Assembly (NCBI GenBank): GCA_034766995.1
Contig: CM068320.1
Span: 8,316,001-8,380,000, forward strand
Length of the DNA: 64,000 bases
Direction: 5' to 3'
Source: Acanthacorydalis orientalis
Taxonomy: Eukaryota; Arthropoda; Insecta; Megaloptera; Corydalidae
The notes under the pieces were generated by a model. The model had not been told where the DNA came from. It searched no databases and saw only the letters and a list, made by a program, of their open reading frames with translations. The translations under genes and the position numbers were made by a program. Positions 12,782-25,084 of this stretch are shown here, piece after piece (positions within the stretch are counted from its first letter, which is position 1; the number at the start of each line of letters is the position of its first letter).

Positions 12782-12800
12782 GGTATGAAATTTTTTATGA
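12588..12800. repeat. (TA)n tracts within an inverted repeat, with an orphan Tigger-type end
   Basis: TA tracts occupy 12588-12621 and 12700-12775. Around them, TTTTTCATACCCTATATA (about 12631-12648) is mirrored by TATAGGGTATGAAA-TTTTT (about 12776-12795). Between the arms, TTCATTATATCGCGAGTAC (about 12681-12699) resembles the right terminal sequence of the Tigger-like element ending at 14712, in the same orientation. It is therefore probably the end of a second, otherwise lost, copy. Confidence 0.55.
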
Positions 12801-12989
12801 AAAATACTTCCAAACACTCTTGATATTCACCTTTTATTGAAAAACGAATGACATTTTACTTAAAATATTCGGTTATTGTGCTTTGTTTTTTATAAATTTG
12901 TAAGAATTTTTTGACAGCTTTTTCTTTTAACTTTCATTAAACACTCGATTGAAAATTCATGATGTGTGGCCCAACACAAAATCCTATTG

Positions 12990-14450
12990 GTGGTTGTTAG
13001 TGCTTTTGCATTAGATACAGGATGCTCTATTGCATTAGTACTATCTTCATCGCTACTACAAGATTGGTCATCTTAATCTGATACGGGTAAATTTTCTTCT
13101 TGAATCCATGACGTTACATATGCTTGTAAAATATATTCAATGAATAGTATAGTTTGAAATAGTATTTCTTGTAGTAGTCTTCCTTTTATTAAAATAGCCC
13201 TTAGTTGAGATAAAGGTATGCGGTCTTCTTCCTCCCATTCGTTGCCTACTCTATCCTGAATAATGAATATTCAGCATTTCCTTATGGTAGTTTCCAGTAT
13301 TTTATTCCAAACATCTAAAAGGGAGCAAATAGATTTCTCGTAATGTTACAACTTTAAGGGCTTTCATTGTATCTTCCTTTGAGCTTTGTATTGCCATAAA
13401 CAAATTTTTTTGTAATAAATTTTCATAAAATTTATTACTTTTTATCCATGGGTTGGATCAAGGATGTACAATTAGCAGGCATGAGCATTACAATGATGTT
13501 CCCATCAACACTTTTCAAATCTTTGTGGTGTCGTGTCGTACTGTCTAAAAAAAGAATGGATGTTGGTGGAAAATTTATTTGCTTAAGAATTGTGTAACCT
13601 GAAATCAATAAATGAATTTATAGTTAACATAATTTTATTAGATAAAATCAGCTTACTTCATTTACAAAACATCTATGAAACCATTCCTTAAATAACTCAG
13701 CCGTCATCCACGCGTTGTTGCTTACTTTATAATGAACGGGAACGAGCATGTTGAAAAAATATTTTAGTTTTTGAGATTTTCCGATAATAAATGGCTTTAA
13801 TTTGTGATCTCTTGTTGCATTAGTACAGCATGAAACGTTTGCGTTCTTTACTGATTTTTCTACCCGGTGCTATCTTTTCGCTGATATGAAGAAGAGTTTT
13901 GCATGTGAGTAACCATTAGAAGCACATTTCATCAGAGTTATAAATTTACTTATTTATAAGACCCAGTTCCTGAACTTTTGATTTTAACTTATTTGAAATT
14001 TTTGGGTTTGTAGATAGTTTTTGACTCTCAATTTCTAGCCATCAGATGCCGTGGCTTTTATTTGAAAATGTCGATCCATATCTTAGTTACTCAAAAATTG
14101 TTGGGTTCCTTAAAAATGTCGTTATAATATTGAGCTTTTGCACATAGAATATCCGCAGAGATAGGTGCTTAATGTGTCCTATATTTACAGAACCGAGTGT
14201 ACATCGATTTTTCCATTTTCGGTTGTTTAACGCATCGTAATATTTTTCTTGTTCCAGATTCACTTTCCTTACAATAATCAATAAACTTTTTTGAATTTCG
14301 CTTAATGTTTTTAATTATCGATCTTGTTACACCATATTTAACCGATAAACTCACTGCACTAACAACTTTTTCTAATTGTTTCAAAATGCCAACCTTCTCT
14401 TTAATAGTTAAAAATTTTCGTACTTGTTTGCCAATACTTTTTAGCTAGAT
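12990..14450 (-). pseudogene. Tigger/jerky/CENP-B-like transposase pseudogene
   Basis: The minus-strand N-terminal part (about 14169-14450) reads KEKVGILKQLEKVVSAVSL followed by VKYGVTRSIIKNIKRN, a psq/CENP-B helix-turn-helix. Farther on, a segment reads ATRDHKLKPFIIGKSQK and then NNAWMTAELFKEWFH (about 13670-13850), typical of the DDE domain of this superfamily. LFLDSTTRHHKDLKS corresponds to the LDNAPxHP site, and ANCTSLIQPMD (about 13445-13477) is the hallmark third catalytic site. Two stop codons follow directly and there are other frameshifts, so it is dead. A 58-bp stretch (13599-13656) begins GTAAGC and ends TTTCAG on the minus strand and interrupts the conserved region like a small intron, although simple removal leaves a one-base frame discrepancy. 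Confidence 0.85.
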
Positions 14451-14712
14451 CTTGTCAAGCCTGTACTAAAAAATATAATCAAACAATTTTCAAAAGGGGA
14501 AATACCTAATTAATGGATGTTTTTCAGCGGAAAAAATAGAGAACCAGATCGGTTTTCTTGTTCATACATTAATACTAGCAAAATGAGTTCATATTATTGA
14601 AGGTGAAAATTTTACTCGGTTCATTATATAGAATCCCCAAGCAATGAAAATAGGAGTTCATTATATCAAGGATTTCATTATAACGAAGGTTCATAATATC
14701 GTGACTGTACTG
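12990..14712 (-). mobile_element. Pogo/Tigger-like DNA transposon, right end defined
   Basis: The right end, read on the minus strand, begins CAGTACAGTCACGATATTAT and is followed outside by TA (14713-14714), as expected for pogo-superfamily elements. Subterminal TTCATTATA motifs repeat several times at 14610-14700. The interior encodes a CENP-B-type DNA-binding region and a DDE region on the minus strand. I could not place the left end; the given start is where coding similarity stops. Confidence 0.82.
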
Positions 14713-15035
14713 TATATGAAACTTGTGCAGAAAGTCCTTAAAGAAGTTTAAAAGAGATGTAAAGGAAAGTCCTTAAGTGTTTGAAAATGAATTCATAGCT
14801 CATTAACAGAATAATTACATATATTATAAAGGTGTACGTAGGAATGTAATAAACAGTGCACAATAATAATAATTGCAAAATACTCGGACGAAGTGCACAC
14901 TTCAGAATCAACGCACGACGAATTCGAAACGAACATCCGTCCCGTGGAATTAAATTGCCGAAACAAATTGCTCCTCGAGAAAAAAAATATATAAAACGAA
15001 GAGGAAGAAAATTGTAGCGAAAACTAAAATGTTAG

Positions 15036-15355
15036 AACAAGACGATAATATATTTTTCATTGAGGGGTGCGCAAGAAGTGACGTCGTGGCACCGCCACGC
15101 ACTACTAACACAATTCTCGAGGCTGTTTGTTTGGGGTTTGGGGACGTGCGTCGTGTCGGTTGGTTTGGTAGGCGCGGTCGAATGTAATCCAAACACGCTC
15201 GATTGGATCCCGTCTGGCTTGAATGCAACGTCGTGTTCGTCGGTCGAACAAGTCACGTACATGTCGAGTACATGCCGGCAATGTCAATGGCACGTACGTT
15301 TCAAGATTTCTCGATACAGGGTCAATATGATTCCGATTATGTGCCAAGAGTTTGG
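15036..15355 (+). CDS. Candidate internal coding exon, unknown protein
   Basis: This is one of the most GC- and CpG-rich segments in the window and is open from the TAG at 15033 to a consensus splice donor GG|GTGAGT at 15355/15356. The in-frame stop TGA lies within the donor itself, which is what one expects when a real coding exon ends there. There is no in-frame ATG near the start, so it would be internal; a possible acceptor is TTTTTCATTGAG ending at 15063. The peptide contains a hydrophobic stretch (WGLGTCVVSVGLVGAVEC) followed by a cysteine-containing region with CRQCQW and MIPIMCQEF. I do not recognise the family. Open frames also exist on the opposite strand (14950-15386), so strand and coding status are uncertain; it could be a CpG-rich regulatory element. 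Confidence 0.35.
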
Positions 15356-15495
15356 GTGAGTTACTTAATATAAGAAAAATCTTCATATTGTCTAAAACTG
15401 TAACTTGAGCATTACTTACGCTTGAAAATCGTATCTGTTGACATTAAAATGAAAAAATATTTAAACTTAAAAATAATATTGTGGGTACGTATGTA

Positions 15496-15498
<3 letters not shown>

Positions 15499-15568
<70 letters not shown>

Positions 15569-15601
15569 ATGTATATATAGGTATAGATAGATATAAATAG
15601 A
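15499..15601. repeat. (TA)n microsatellite with TAGA variants
   Basis: TA run passing into TATG and then ATAGATAGATA repeats. Confidence 0.96.
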
Positions 15602-15858
15602 TAGATATAGAGAGGACAATATTGAGCTAAATTCTTTGTATGTGGCACTTATTGAATATACTGAAGTGTTCAGAAAATATTTCAAATGTTTTATTGTAAA
15701 TAGCAACTGAATTTCTTCACTTTTTCGTTTTCAAAGTTAAATAATCAAACTTAAAACAAAAATATTTTCATTTTATTTTGAAAATTTTAATTATAATAGT
15801 AAGTAGATTATGTAATGTTAATTTAATACGAGTGTGTCATGATAAAGTTCTCAATATA

Positions 15859-17016
15859 TTGGGTGTTGGATTAATTCGTAGCGTTTTACAAGAGATGGCG
15901 TAGGAAGTACATTCTTCCATTGTTCCCTTTAACCAAATATTCCCCGTAAAACAGCTGTCCTTAGGCATTAGTTTCAGTATATGTCATTTGGTTAAAGCGT
16001 AAATAACAACATTTTGTACTTTATCGAATGTGTTGAATTTCGTGCCGGATAAATTGTTTTTGCGGGGAGTTTTACTTCATTACTTTAACATGAAAGAAAG
16101 TGCTGCCGAAAGTCATCGTATTTTAGTGGAAGTTTATGGTTACCCATGAGACCCATGTCAGACACTCAAGAATTGTTTGAATCGTTGGGAGCTGACTTGT
16201 CAAAGGTAATAAAACGCCTTAAAGCCATAGGAATGATCCAAAAGCAAGGAAATTGGGTCCCATATGAATTGAATCCGAGGAACGTTGAAAGGCGTTTTTC
16301 TACTTGCGAACTGCTGCTTCAACGGGGGGAAAGGAAGAGATTTTGGCATCGAATTGTCACGGGCGATGAAAAGTGGATCAATTACGACAATCCCAAGAAT
16401 GGCAGAAAGTCATGGATTGAGCTTGGCCAACCATCAACACCAGCGGCGAAGCGAAATACCATGGATCCAAGCTCATGCTCTGTATTTGGTGGGATCATAA
16501 GGGTGTGATCTACTATGAGCTGCTCAAACCGAATGAAACCATCACTGGGGATCGCTACCGACTACAATTGATGTGCTTGAGCCGTGCATTGAAGGAAAAA
16601 CGGCCGGAATACTTTGAAAGACACGACAAAGTGATTTTGCAGCACGACAATGCTCGTCCGCACGTCGCAAAACCGGTCAAAACATACTTGGAAACGCTCA
16701 AATGGGAAGTCCCACCCCACCCGCCGTATTCTCCAGATTTTTCTCCTTCTGATTACCACTTGTTTCGATCGATGAGTCATGGCCTATCTGGGCAGAAGCT
16801 CGCTTCTTATGAAGATTGCAAAAAATGGGTCGATTCGTGGATTGCATCTAAAGACGAGGCGTTCTTCCGACGTGGTGTTCGTCTCCTGCCCGAAAGATGG
16901 GAAAAAGTAGTGGTTAACGATGGACAATACTTTGAATGATATATTTTTTTAATTTCACTTAAAATAAACGATATTTTTTCATGAAGAAAACGCTATGAAT
17001 TAATTCCAACATCCAA
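15859..17016 (+). mobile_element. Mariner family ABC, copy A (mauritiana-like), internally deleted
   Basis: The left end begins TTGGGTGTTGGATTAATTCG and the reverse complement of the right end begins TTGGATGTTGGAATTAATTC. TA lies on the left (15857-15858); the right-hand copy reads TG (17017-17018), a probable TA mutation. At 1158 bp it is 127-128 bp shorter than copies B and C. The missing part is the N-terminal DNA-binding coding region. Confidence 0.94.
16090..16939 (+). pseudogene. Mariner transposase pseudogene, copy A
   Basis: The start MKESAAESHRILVEVYG is intact, but the next roughly 40 codons are deleted and the frame shifts (near 16140). The frame resumes at 16146 and reads through the GMIQKQGNWVPYEL linker and VTGDEKW (first catalytic aspartate codon at 16365). 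A one-base deletion near 16458 shifts the frame. From 16475 to the stop at 16937-16939 it is uninterrupted and holds the second aspartate in HDNARPH (16646) and the third in SPSDYHLF (16751), with 34 residues between them, giving the DD34D signature. The C-terminus ends DGQYFE, close in style to Mos1-type (mauritiana) transposases. Copies B and C carry different lesions. Confidence 0.93.
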
Positions 17017-17470
17017 TGTATAAATTTATTATGTCATAATGAAAAATGAAAAATTTTCAATAGTTTGTTTAGTGGTTAAAAATGATTGTTCATAAAAATT
17101 ATTGAAAACGATCGTTACTAACCTCAAAACCTCTGATGAAATTGACGAAAGAAACACTAAGGCAGAGAGCTACAGTTGAAAAAAATATTTATGTGATATG
17201 GTCATTTATGAACAAGCTATTAACGTTCGATAAAGTGAATCATAAATCTCGATTGGCTGTCGCCAGAAAAAAAAAACAGAGCAGACTAGATTTAAAATGG
17301 CAAACAGAAGTACGAAAAATGATAAAAAAAATAATAAAACTTAAGAACATTATCGTGGTAGAATGCAGAAGAGAGCATTTGAGAAACAGTCAATTAGAAA
17401 TTAATTTTATAAAAGAAATTTAATTAAAAAAATAATAGAATTGGCTTATTTCCTTGTGTAGTAAGTATAC
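17017..17470. other. Unique DNA with a lysine-rich open frame, no gene assigned
   Basis: A 95-codon plus-strand frame (17136-17423) is rich in Lys and Arg. It has no upstream promoter or splice signal that I can see and no recognisable domain. Confidence 0.4.
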
Positions 17471-17474
17471 AATT

Positions 17475-17600
17475 ATATAACAACAGTTCTGACACTGGTT
17501 AAACTAATTTTCACAAATGAATTCTATTTTCATCACACAAACTACACTAACATTTTTCGATCAAAAATATTCAATAAACCATTTAAGACATTTCAGTTTC
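17475..17600 (+). repeat. Unclassified dispersed repeat, copy 2
   Basis: Contains ACAGTTCTGACACTGG, TTCACAAATGAATTC, CACAAACT and GATCAAAAATATTCAATAA in the same order and spacing as the related segments near 23.5 kb and 38.5 kb. Similarity becomes unclear beyond about 17600. Confidence 0.65.
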
Positions 17601-19595
17601 TTGTATAATAATATTTGTTATGTTTACGACCAAATCTATTAATCATTTTAAGATTTTATCGCTTTGTTGTATGCGGCTTTGTAAAGCTTCAACATTGTTA
17701 AGTAACAAAGACACTATACTGTTGCTTAGTAACCGCACAGATATGAAGTAACAGAATCCTAAATAATTTGCAATACTTGAGACCATAGCAAACAGTCTGT
17801 CTGTATGTTAGGCAGGCGTTAATCTCTTAATTACATATTAAAAAATGTAGTTATGATAAAATGTTTCATGGAAATATTGTTATTGTTTATTAAGTTGGTA
17901 AATCAACATGAAGTTTAGTATTATCAAAATAAATGATGACACCTATATTTAACTAAGTTTCAGCGTTTAATTTTTCAGTCTCAGTAGCTCAAGTCTTCAA
18001 GTCTTAATAGCTATTGATAATAGAGCTTTACGCCAACAGATAAGTTAAGCTTAAAAAGCTCGTAATAAATAATCTCTTGTAAATCTTATTAAATATATTT
18101 TGTTCACTTATAAAAACAGCATCTTTTGGAAATAAAAATTCTTCTTCGAAACCGTATTTAATATTTCTTGTTTTAATGTAGATTTTTTTTCTATTCGTAT
18201 AGTAGTCAATTTTTGTCACACTTAACTTAAAAATTGTTCATGATAATAGTCCAGATTCTAATGAAATATACGTTAATATTTTTACCATATCGTGTTATTT
18301 TAACAGTTTATTAAGAACTCCAGTCAATCTTTTTGTAAAAGTATTCCAAATAGATTTTTTAATGATTTAATGTAATGATTTGCAATTTTGCTATAATTTA
18401 TTTTACAATCTAAAAATCCTTCAATTAAATTGTATTCACCAGTTTGTGGTTTTTAATATTCGACCTTTACCCAGAACTCTGTTTATCTTGAAATAATATA
18501 TTTTTAGATCGAAAATTAATATGTCGTCTTATTAAGAAGGCTTTCATCAGGCATCACAAATATTTTTGTACGCTTAAACGTCAAAATCGTTATATTATTG
18601 AACATAAAAATTATTGATTATTTCAACAACTTTTTTACAATCAAAATAATTTTAGAATAAATGAAAGTATTTTATTTTTTGTATTTTTCAATACACATAT
18701 ATTTATCTTTTAACTTTCCCATTTTAACACCTAAGTTAATAAAATTATATTTTTTTAAAAAAAAATTGTGAAACGATCCTCAAATTATTAAAAATTTATA
18801 AAATATTTTTACTGTAACAATCAAAAATTATACTAGAATATTTGGTGTCACTAAGAAAACCCATTGGATGGAATAGAACTTTTTAGACGCAGTGACGTAA
18901 AAATTAATAGACAGGATATTTATTTGTGATTCGTTATTTATCGATTAACAGCAAACAAGACTCATAAAAAGCAATAAAACATTATAAAAAATATTAAAAC
19001 ATTTATTATTTTTCTCATTTGTTGTAATTTCACCACAATTAATGAGAAATAAACAATTAAACCACTCACGGTTTTCATTATTCAGTAATAATACTGGAAA
19101 AATTTTAATAATTATAATACTTTTTCTATCTACAACATTCATTTTATGACACACCATTTGTATAAAATGTATTTGGTATATTATAAAATTATAATTGTGT
19201 TGTTTTTTTATTATAAAACAACAAATATATTCATAAAAGTAGATAATAAATATGAATTTAAATTTATTAGATATCAACAATCATCAACCAAAAATATTTT
19301 TGTAATTTTTATCCATGTTTTCATATGTGTTTAATTTTTTATTTTGATAATATAAATTATAGAACATACATTGTTTTAAATCTGATATTCAGTTCATTAA
19401 CGTTCAGCTATAATTTTGTGATTTTATTATTTTGTGCAAAAAAAACAAACAGTTTTATGATTTTTAATATCATTTTTATATACATTTTTCATTTTATATC
19501 AAAAATGACTTTTGTTAGCAACTTATTTATTTATTATTAGGTATATAAAATAATTTGGTGTTTTTTTTATATAGAAAATGATTACGAAAAGATGA
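17601..19595. other. Unique AT-rich DNA, no gene seen
   Basis: Several frames of 60-110 codons on both strands (for example 18945-19280 minus) consist of Ile, Phe, Tyr, Lys and Asn, as expected from random AT-rich DNA. Confidence 0.55.
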
Positions 19596-19597
19596 AA

Positions 19598-19690
19598 TAA
19601 ATTCAATCCTTAATGTATATTCCACTATTTTGTATAACTTTGCTCCATCTGTCGGGTAACTGACAAATCACTTGTCGAACGATGAAGTCC
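19598..19690 (-). pseudogene. Mariner-type transposase C-terminal remnant
   Basis: The minus strand reads VICQLPDRWSKVIQNSGIYI followed by KD and a stop. This matches the conserved mariner C-terminus LPxRWxKVIxxxGxYxxD. Upstream coding similarity on the minus strand (19690-19880) is too decayed to trace, and no terminal repeat was found. Confidence 0.6.
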
Positions 19691-19879
19691 TAATACATTT
19701 TCGGATCTCTTCACTGTTTTAGCATTACATGTTTTATGTACCAGAACACTTTTTTTAAAAGTTGAACAAATCATCCGCTACTTTGCCAGCATATTTTTCA
19801 ATTAGAATGCGAAAAGTATGCAATGTCTGATATGCTACCATGTTCACTACTGTTTTGTGAGGTTATACCAACTGCTTGG

Positions 19880-20650
19880 CCAAAATATATAGTGTTTTAA
19901 ATGTTAAGATTAACACTTCAAGATCCTAATCGACCAGAAAATATTTTAATTTAAAACAGAGTTATGATTGATACAATTTAAAGGCACAGAATTAATTTTA
20001 CACGTAATAAAATATATATTTTTTAACATCAAAACCAATGTTTATTAATCACATATTTTGAAAACATTAATTTTTTATTTATAAATACTTATCTTTTTAT
20101 AAAAAAAATTAAAAAACTAGCTATTTAATAGTCAAGAATTTAATGAATTAATGACTTTTCTTGAACATCAAGTAATTGTGAAGTAGAAATCTTATTAAAA
20201 TTTAAATGAAAAAATTTAAAACATTCTCAGTATTATGATTTTTAGAAATAATCAAGGACGTTCTTTTTATAATGTTTAATAATTTTTTGTGTTTTATTTT
20301 GTTAGACACTAAAAATTTCTCCAGCTTGTATTTTTCAAAAAAAAACTTGAATTTAAATTGCTTTCAATTTAATTCTTTCTGATAATTAATAGAACTGAAC
20401 TAAAAAAATATTTTTTAATCTAATGATACTTAAACAGACAATTTAACGTTGCAATTTTGTAAAAAGAAAACATTTACACTTTTTGCAAAACATACTTAAG
20501 TATTTATATACTTGTACTTTACAATAAAAGTGAATACAAGTTACTGAATATCAGGAATTTTTTTACATAGTTACTTATAGTTACTGTCACTTAGGTTTTA
20601 ATTCTCACAAGATTTTTAATTCTCGATGCAGAAAAAATGAAATGTGTTTT
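19880..20650. other. Unique AT-rich DNA, no gene seen
   Basis: No frames, repeats or family similarity of note. Confidence 0.55.
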
Positions 20651-20654
20651 GTAT

Positions 20655-20668
20655 ATATATATAATATG

Positions 20669-20706
<38 letters not shown>
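20655..20706. repeat. (TA)n(GA)n microsatellite
   Basis: A TA run switches abruptly to a GA run, giving a purine-rich strand from about 20683. Confidence 0.95.
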
Positions 20707-21014
20707 ATAGGAGTACATGTCAATATGGATGCCGTTTTGTTTGACAGTTCGAAATAGCACTTTTTATAAGCTCCATGTCATACATTTAAGAGAATTTCAA
20801 ATGTCATACAAAGTAATGTGACTCAAATCACATGGAAATAATAACACGACTAATGAAACCGAGTTGTAACTTGTATACTTGAGTCCAATTCGAGTTTTTC
20901 TGTTTATTATATTGTGTATGGATAAAATTATTGCAAAAGTAAATATTTTTTTATAATTATCAAGTAATATTAAACCCAGTGTTCAAAATAACCTGAGTAA
21001 TCTGAATCGTATAC

Positions 21015-21016
<2 letters not shown>

Positions 21017-21067
<51 letters not shown>
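21017..21067. repeat. (TA)n microsatellite
   Basis: Uniform TA run. Confidence 0.97.
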
Positions 21068-21070
<3 letters not shown>

Positions 21071-21439
21071 TATTAAATAAATTACTTTATCAAATTATAT
21101 ATTTATCTAAATGAAAAATGATGTGAAAAGACATATAATGCTTTCTTTGTCAAATATATAATCTTCCTTTAATGGTCTCAGCGACCCATTTCGGCTAAAT
21201 GAGAAAACACATATGAAAAAGAAATCTTCCTTCTTTTTCATAATACAATATTTGACTCAACACCCGATCCTAAACAAACACAGACATACTTATGTATATA
21301 TGAAGAAAAACTGTATACAAACACTCACTCGTACTGTACACACAAGTAAAACACACAGGCACATGCAACACACGTACGTAATATGATATTCCTTTTCACA
21401 GCATCTGGATGCCTTCAACAAGCTGATTGGGGAAGAATA

Positions 21440-22141
<702 letters not shown>

Positions 22142-22439
22142 GAGTATGTAAAGAAAATCAATGATTAGAATATGTTTGTGAATATTATTATTTTATTTAC
22201 GATTTAATAAAAAATAAATTTGTAATGAACATTTTAATTTTATTTTTTTATATAATTTATAATATACGTACAATGTAACAATTGCGTTTTTGTCGGGAAA
22301 TATTTAATCGTGGGAATATATTAATAAATAATTTAGAATTAAATAAGTAAGTGAAGGACTGTATTTCGGATAAATTATTCATTACAGAAACTTAGTACTT
22401 GCATAATTCATGATTATTTATATATATATATATATATAT

Positions 22440-22630
22440 GGGCGATTCAATTTATTTTTCCACATGAAAGTATTAAAAAGAGGTTAAGAAAAATCATTTT
22501 ATTTTTTATTTATTATTTTAATTCAATACAATTGAACCAAAATACTAAATAGGGGATAATATGTTTATTTTTTTATTGTTGGTGTTTTTTTTTTTAATAA
22601 TTTCGTATGGAAGCCTAAGTTGAGTCACCC
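22440..22630. mobile_element. Candidate 191-bp MITE embedded in (TA)n
   Basis: The left end reads GGGCGATTCAATTTATTTTT and the reverse complement of the right end reads GGGTGACTCAACTTAGGCTT, giving an imperfect terminal inverted repeat. Both sides are TA-repeat DNA, consistent with TA target duplication. It has no coding capacity and its superfamily is unassigned. Confidence 0.6.
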
Positions 22631-22639
22631 TATATATAA

Positions 22640-23460
22640 TAATATATATATATATATATATATATGAATACAAATGGAATTAATATAAATACTAATACTA
22701 TTTATTTTGTATATTATTCATACATGTAAGCACTTACATAATCGTTAAATAAATTAAATAATTAATTAATTGCCTTATATTTTATTTAGTAGTACATCAT
22801 AACCTCTTTCATATTTATTATGATATATAAAATATCTTTTTCGAGCAATCAAACATTATTAATTCAGAAAAAAGAAAATATTTTTAAACTATTAATGAAA
22901 ATAAATTTATTTTGTATCATTTATAATAATTGTCTCGTGCAACAAGTATTTAAAACATTGATGTTGTTTCTTATGATATAGTGGTCATATTAATGCAAAA
23001 TTTCTAAAAAGGTGTGTATTAATATTCCAAAAAAGACAAGATTACTGTGTAGGCAAAAATTAATCAATAATAAAAACCAAATAATGAAAATTTTCTAAAT
23101 ATATGTAAATAAAATATATTTATCTACATATTATCTTCATTGATATCAAATTTTTTGTCAATTTTCAATTAATTGCGTTGCAATCATCTAAGTGTTGCAA
23201 CATTATTGTGCATAAATGTTAAATATCATGCATAAATGTATGTCGAAAGTGTTCATTTAAATACAAAATTAATTTGTGCAAATTGAAAATGTGTTTTTAT
23301 TAAATTACTAATTATTGAAAATGAGTATGAATAATTTGCATTTTTGATATATCATGTTATTCGAGTTTGGTAAAGAACTAAATATTTCAGTTACCACAAA
23401 AATGATTTATGACGTTATGGGGAGAGCACAGTAACTGACATAACCGTAGTGGTTTGAAAA
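22640..23460. other. Unique AT-rich DNA, no gene seen
   Basis: No frame or repeat recognised apart from a short TA run at 22644-22665. Confidence 0.55.
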
Positions 23461-23469
23461 ATTCAATTG

Positions 23470-23660
23470 TGGTATAATACAGTTCTGGCATTGTGGGTAA
23501 ATTCACTTCCACGAATGAATTATTTTCTCGCCACAAACACCAAAATTTTTTTTCTGATCAAAAATGTTCAATAAACAATTTTTGATCATTTTTTAATGTT
23601 TTTTTATCAGGATTTTAATGGCGAAATATCATCCTCAGAGAAAAAGCTCAAAAAAATATT
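23470..23660 (+). repeat. Unclassified dispersed repeat, copy 3
   Basis: Carries ACAGTTCTGGCATTGTGG, GGTAAATTCACTTCC, CACAAACACC and GATCAAAAATGTTCAATAA in order. The distal TTTTAATGGCGAAAT part resembles copy 1. It is the most complete copy in plus orientation. Confidence 0.65.
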
Positions 23661-25080
23661 ACATACTGTACTTACTAAGTGAAAATAATTTAATGAAAAG
23701 GATTTCAATATTCAGTTCTTTGTCTCGGGGAATTGAATAAAAATCCATTTTCAAATCTTTATATTTGTCTTAATAAAAAAACATATCCAATACAATAATG
23801 TTATGCGAACAAAAACTTAGGGGTTTTCTTGTGAAATCGAAAAGCTACACAAATTTAGCTTATATTCTTGATATGTATTATTATCTGTTTGGTGAAATTG
23901 AAATGAGGTAAAGTTTTATTAGTTGCTATATATTAACGAAACTGTAACATCAAATAAGTATTATAAACAACCGAATCAACTATAGCAATCAATCCGGGAA
24001 AAGTCAATTTTTGGTTAATCGAAATAGAGTTGCCATTCATCGAAACAAGGTCATATAGCACACTTAAATGCACACCTAACGATAACTAAGGCATTTATAC
24101 TAGAATCTGAGTCATCTTTCTTATTCTCTAAATATAGTCCTATCAGTTTATCATCCGAATAGAAAAACAATAGTAATGGAGCCCTTAAAAGCACACCTTT
24201 GTTTATCCTCAATAAATGTGTCAGTTTTGTGTTAGAGGTGCATACAAACTCTACTAGAATATTTAAAAAGGTTTATAGAAAACAATTTTAATAAAATTAA
24301 ACAATGTTAGTTGATTGAATAATCAATTTTATTTATAAATAAACTAGCCGTTTTCATAAAAAAATCACATAGAATTTTTAGAATCATCCATTATTTTTAC
24401 TTAAATATTATACATTAAAATTGTAATTGATAGCAATTCGATTTTATTAATGTGTTGTAATTGTGAGTGCTGTATGGTATTTTTTTCAAGTAACACATAG
24501 ATTAGACATTATTATTGTTAAAATGGCAACAATACTTGATACATCATTTATTTAAAAAGTACAATAAAAATCAATTATCTTTTTAATAATTAAATGTTTC
24601 AATAAATGAAGGCATGTTAATACCTGTTATGCTATTAAATTATGCTGAAAAATTGTTGTTGAAAATTCATAACACTTGAAAAACTGATAGTAAAAAATAT
24701 AAATTATTTAAAAACCACCCAATCTACTGATTGTAACTTACAAAGACTGCAAGCGTTGCTGGTAATAAATATAAGATGTGCTTGTATTTGTTCTTATAAA
24801 GAAGAGAAAGGATTGTTGAATTGAAGAATAATCAAAATAAATAATAAATATGTAATGGAACGTGTACAATGGATTATTTTATTATTAACCCCATGGCATA
24901 CGAATTAATTGAAATACGATATGACCAAAAAATAGTATTTATTTTTCAGCTTAACATTTGTGTAAGCTTAACAAAGGAAATAATATTTACACATTGCTTA
25001 ATATTATAATTGAGTACTAATAACTAAAATTTATGAACAATAATTAAATAACAAATTAAACAATAATTCAATAGTCCTGT
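23661..25080. other. Unique AT-rich DNA, no gene seen
   Basis: Nothing supported on either strand. Confidence 0.5.
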
Positions 25081-25084
25081 AGAG

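Noticed and set aside
17136..17423. Lys-rich frame with FDKVNHKS, faintly like a LINE reverse-transcriptase FDKV motif
   Set aside because: No other reverse-transcriptase motifs precede or follow it, and the composition alone explains the resemblance.
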